From assembly GCA_003484545.1 (NCBI GenBank), contig DNCF01000115.1, forward strand, positions 1 to 12,851: 12,851 nt of DNA, given 5' to 3'. The position numbers and the translations under genes were made by a program. A model generated the notes under the pieces. That model was not told the DNA's origin. It was given only the letters and a program-made list of their open reading frames with translations, and did no database searches. This document shows positions 12,819-12,851 of the stretch, piece after piece. The DNA comes from Massilia sp. Its GTDB lineage: Bacteria > Pseudomonadota > Gammaproteobacteria > Burkholderiales > Burkholderiaceae_D. How positions within the stretch are numbered: position 1 is the stretch's first letter; each line of letters begins with the position of its first letter.

Positions 12819-12851
12819 CCGCGTGGGCACGAGTGCCTACGCCGGCCGCGC
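12819..12851 (+). repeat. Palindromic repeat, right partner, cut by the window end
   Basis: CCGCGTGGGCACGAGTGCC (12819-12837) is the repeat core found also at 8719-8735 and in 8813-8831 with one or two changes each. It continues as TACGCCGGCCGCGC to the last base. By comparison with 12668-12709, a CCACCCTAC end is expected just beyond the window. Confidence 0.75.

Overview
The window is GC-rich chromosomal backbone from a betaproteobacterium, most likely an Oxalobacteraceae (Massilia/Telluria-like) genome. This is inferred from three things: the order ptsN-hprK-rapZ (HPr kinase next to the nitrogen PTS is characteristic of Betaproteobacteria among Gram-negatives), the very long DUF3683-type FAD/Fe-S oxidoreductase, and intergenic palindromes of a style I associate with that family. 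I see no rRNA, tRNA, insertion sequence, prophage, CRISPR array or recognisable defence cassette.

Layout. 1-24: intrinsic terminator of a gene lying to the left. 292-1248 (+): lipoprotein with two fasciclin (FAS1) domains, ending in a strong hairpin shared with the convergent operon. 1297-6199 (-): three-gene operon read right to left, DUF3683 FAD/Fe-S oxidoreductase (1335 aa), HIT-family protein (ATGA overlap), DUF971 protein with a Cys-rich tail (8-nt gap). 6432-6935 (-): YqaA/DedA-type membrane protein, divergent from ilvA. 7117-8649 (+): ilvA, biosynthetic threonine deaminase. 8650-9028: gene-free, filled largely by palindromic repeats. 9029-9859 (+): queF, queuosine precursor reductase. 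9860-10184: gene-free, several hairpins and a good promoter. 10185-12655 (+): ptsN, hprK and rapZ. 12656-12851: palindromic repeats cut by the window end.

How the genes work together. ptsN, hprK and rapZ form a regulatory block: EIIA-Ntr phosphorylation, HPr Ser phosphorylation, and a P-loop protein whose E. coli homologue controls glucosamine-6-phosphate synthesis through small RNAs. The FAD/Fe-S oxidoreductase, HIT and DUF971 genes are tightly packed and probably translated in a coupled way, but their joint role is unknown. ilvA, queF and the fasciclin gene look like stand-alone units.

The most interesting signals are non-coding. They are a family of modular palindromic repeats placed at the 3' ends of yqaA, ilvA and rapZ, including a 102-nt near-perfect hairpin; a four-unit 13-bp tandem array between hprK and rapZ; a hairpin that overlaps the hprK ribosome binding site; and mutually exclusive hairpins upstream of ptsN. 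No complete undescribed multi-gene system is evident; the coding content is ordinary.
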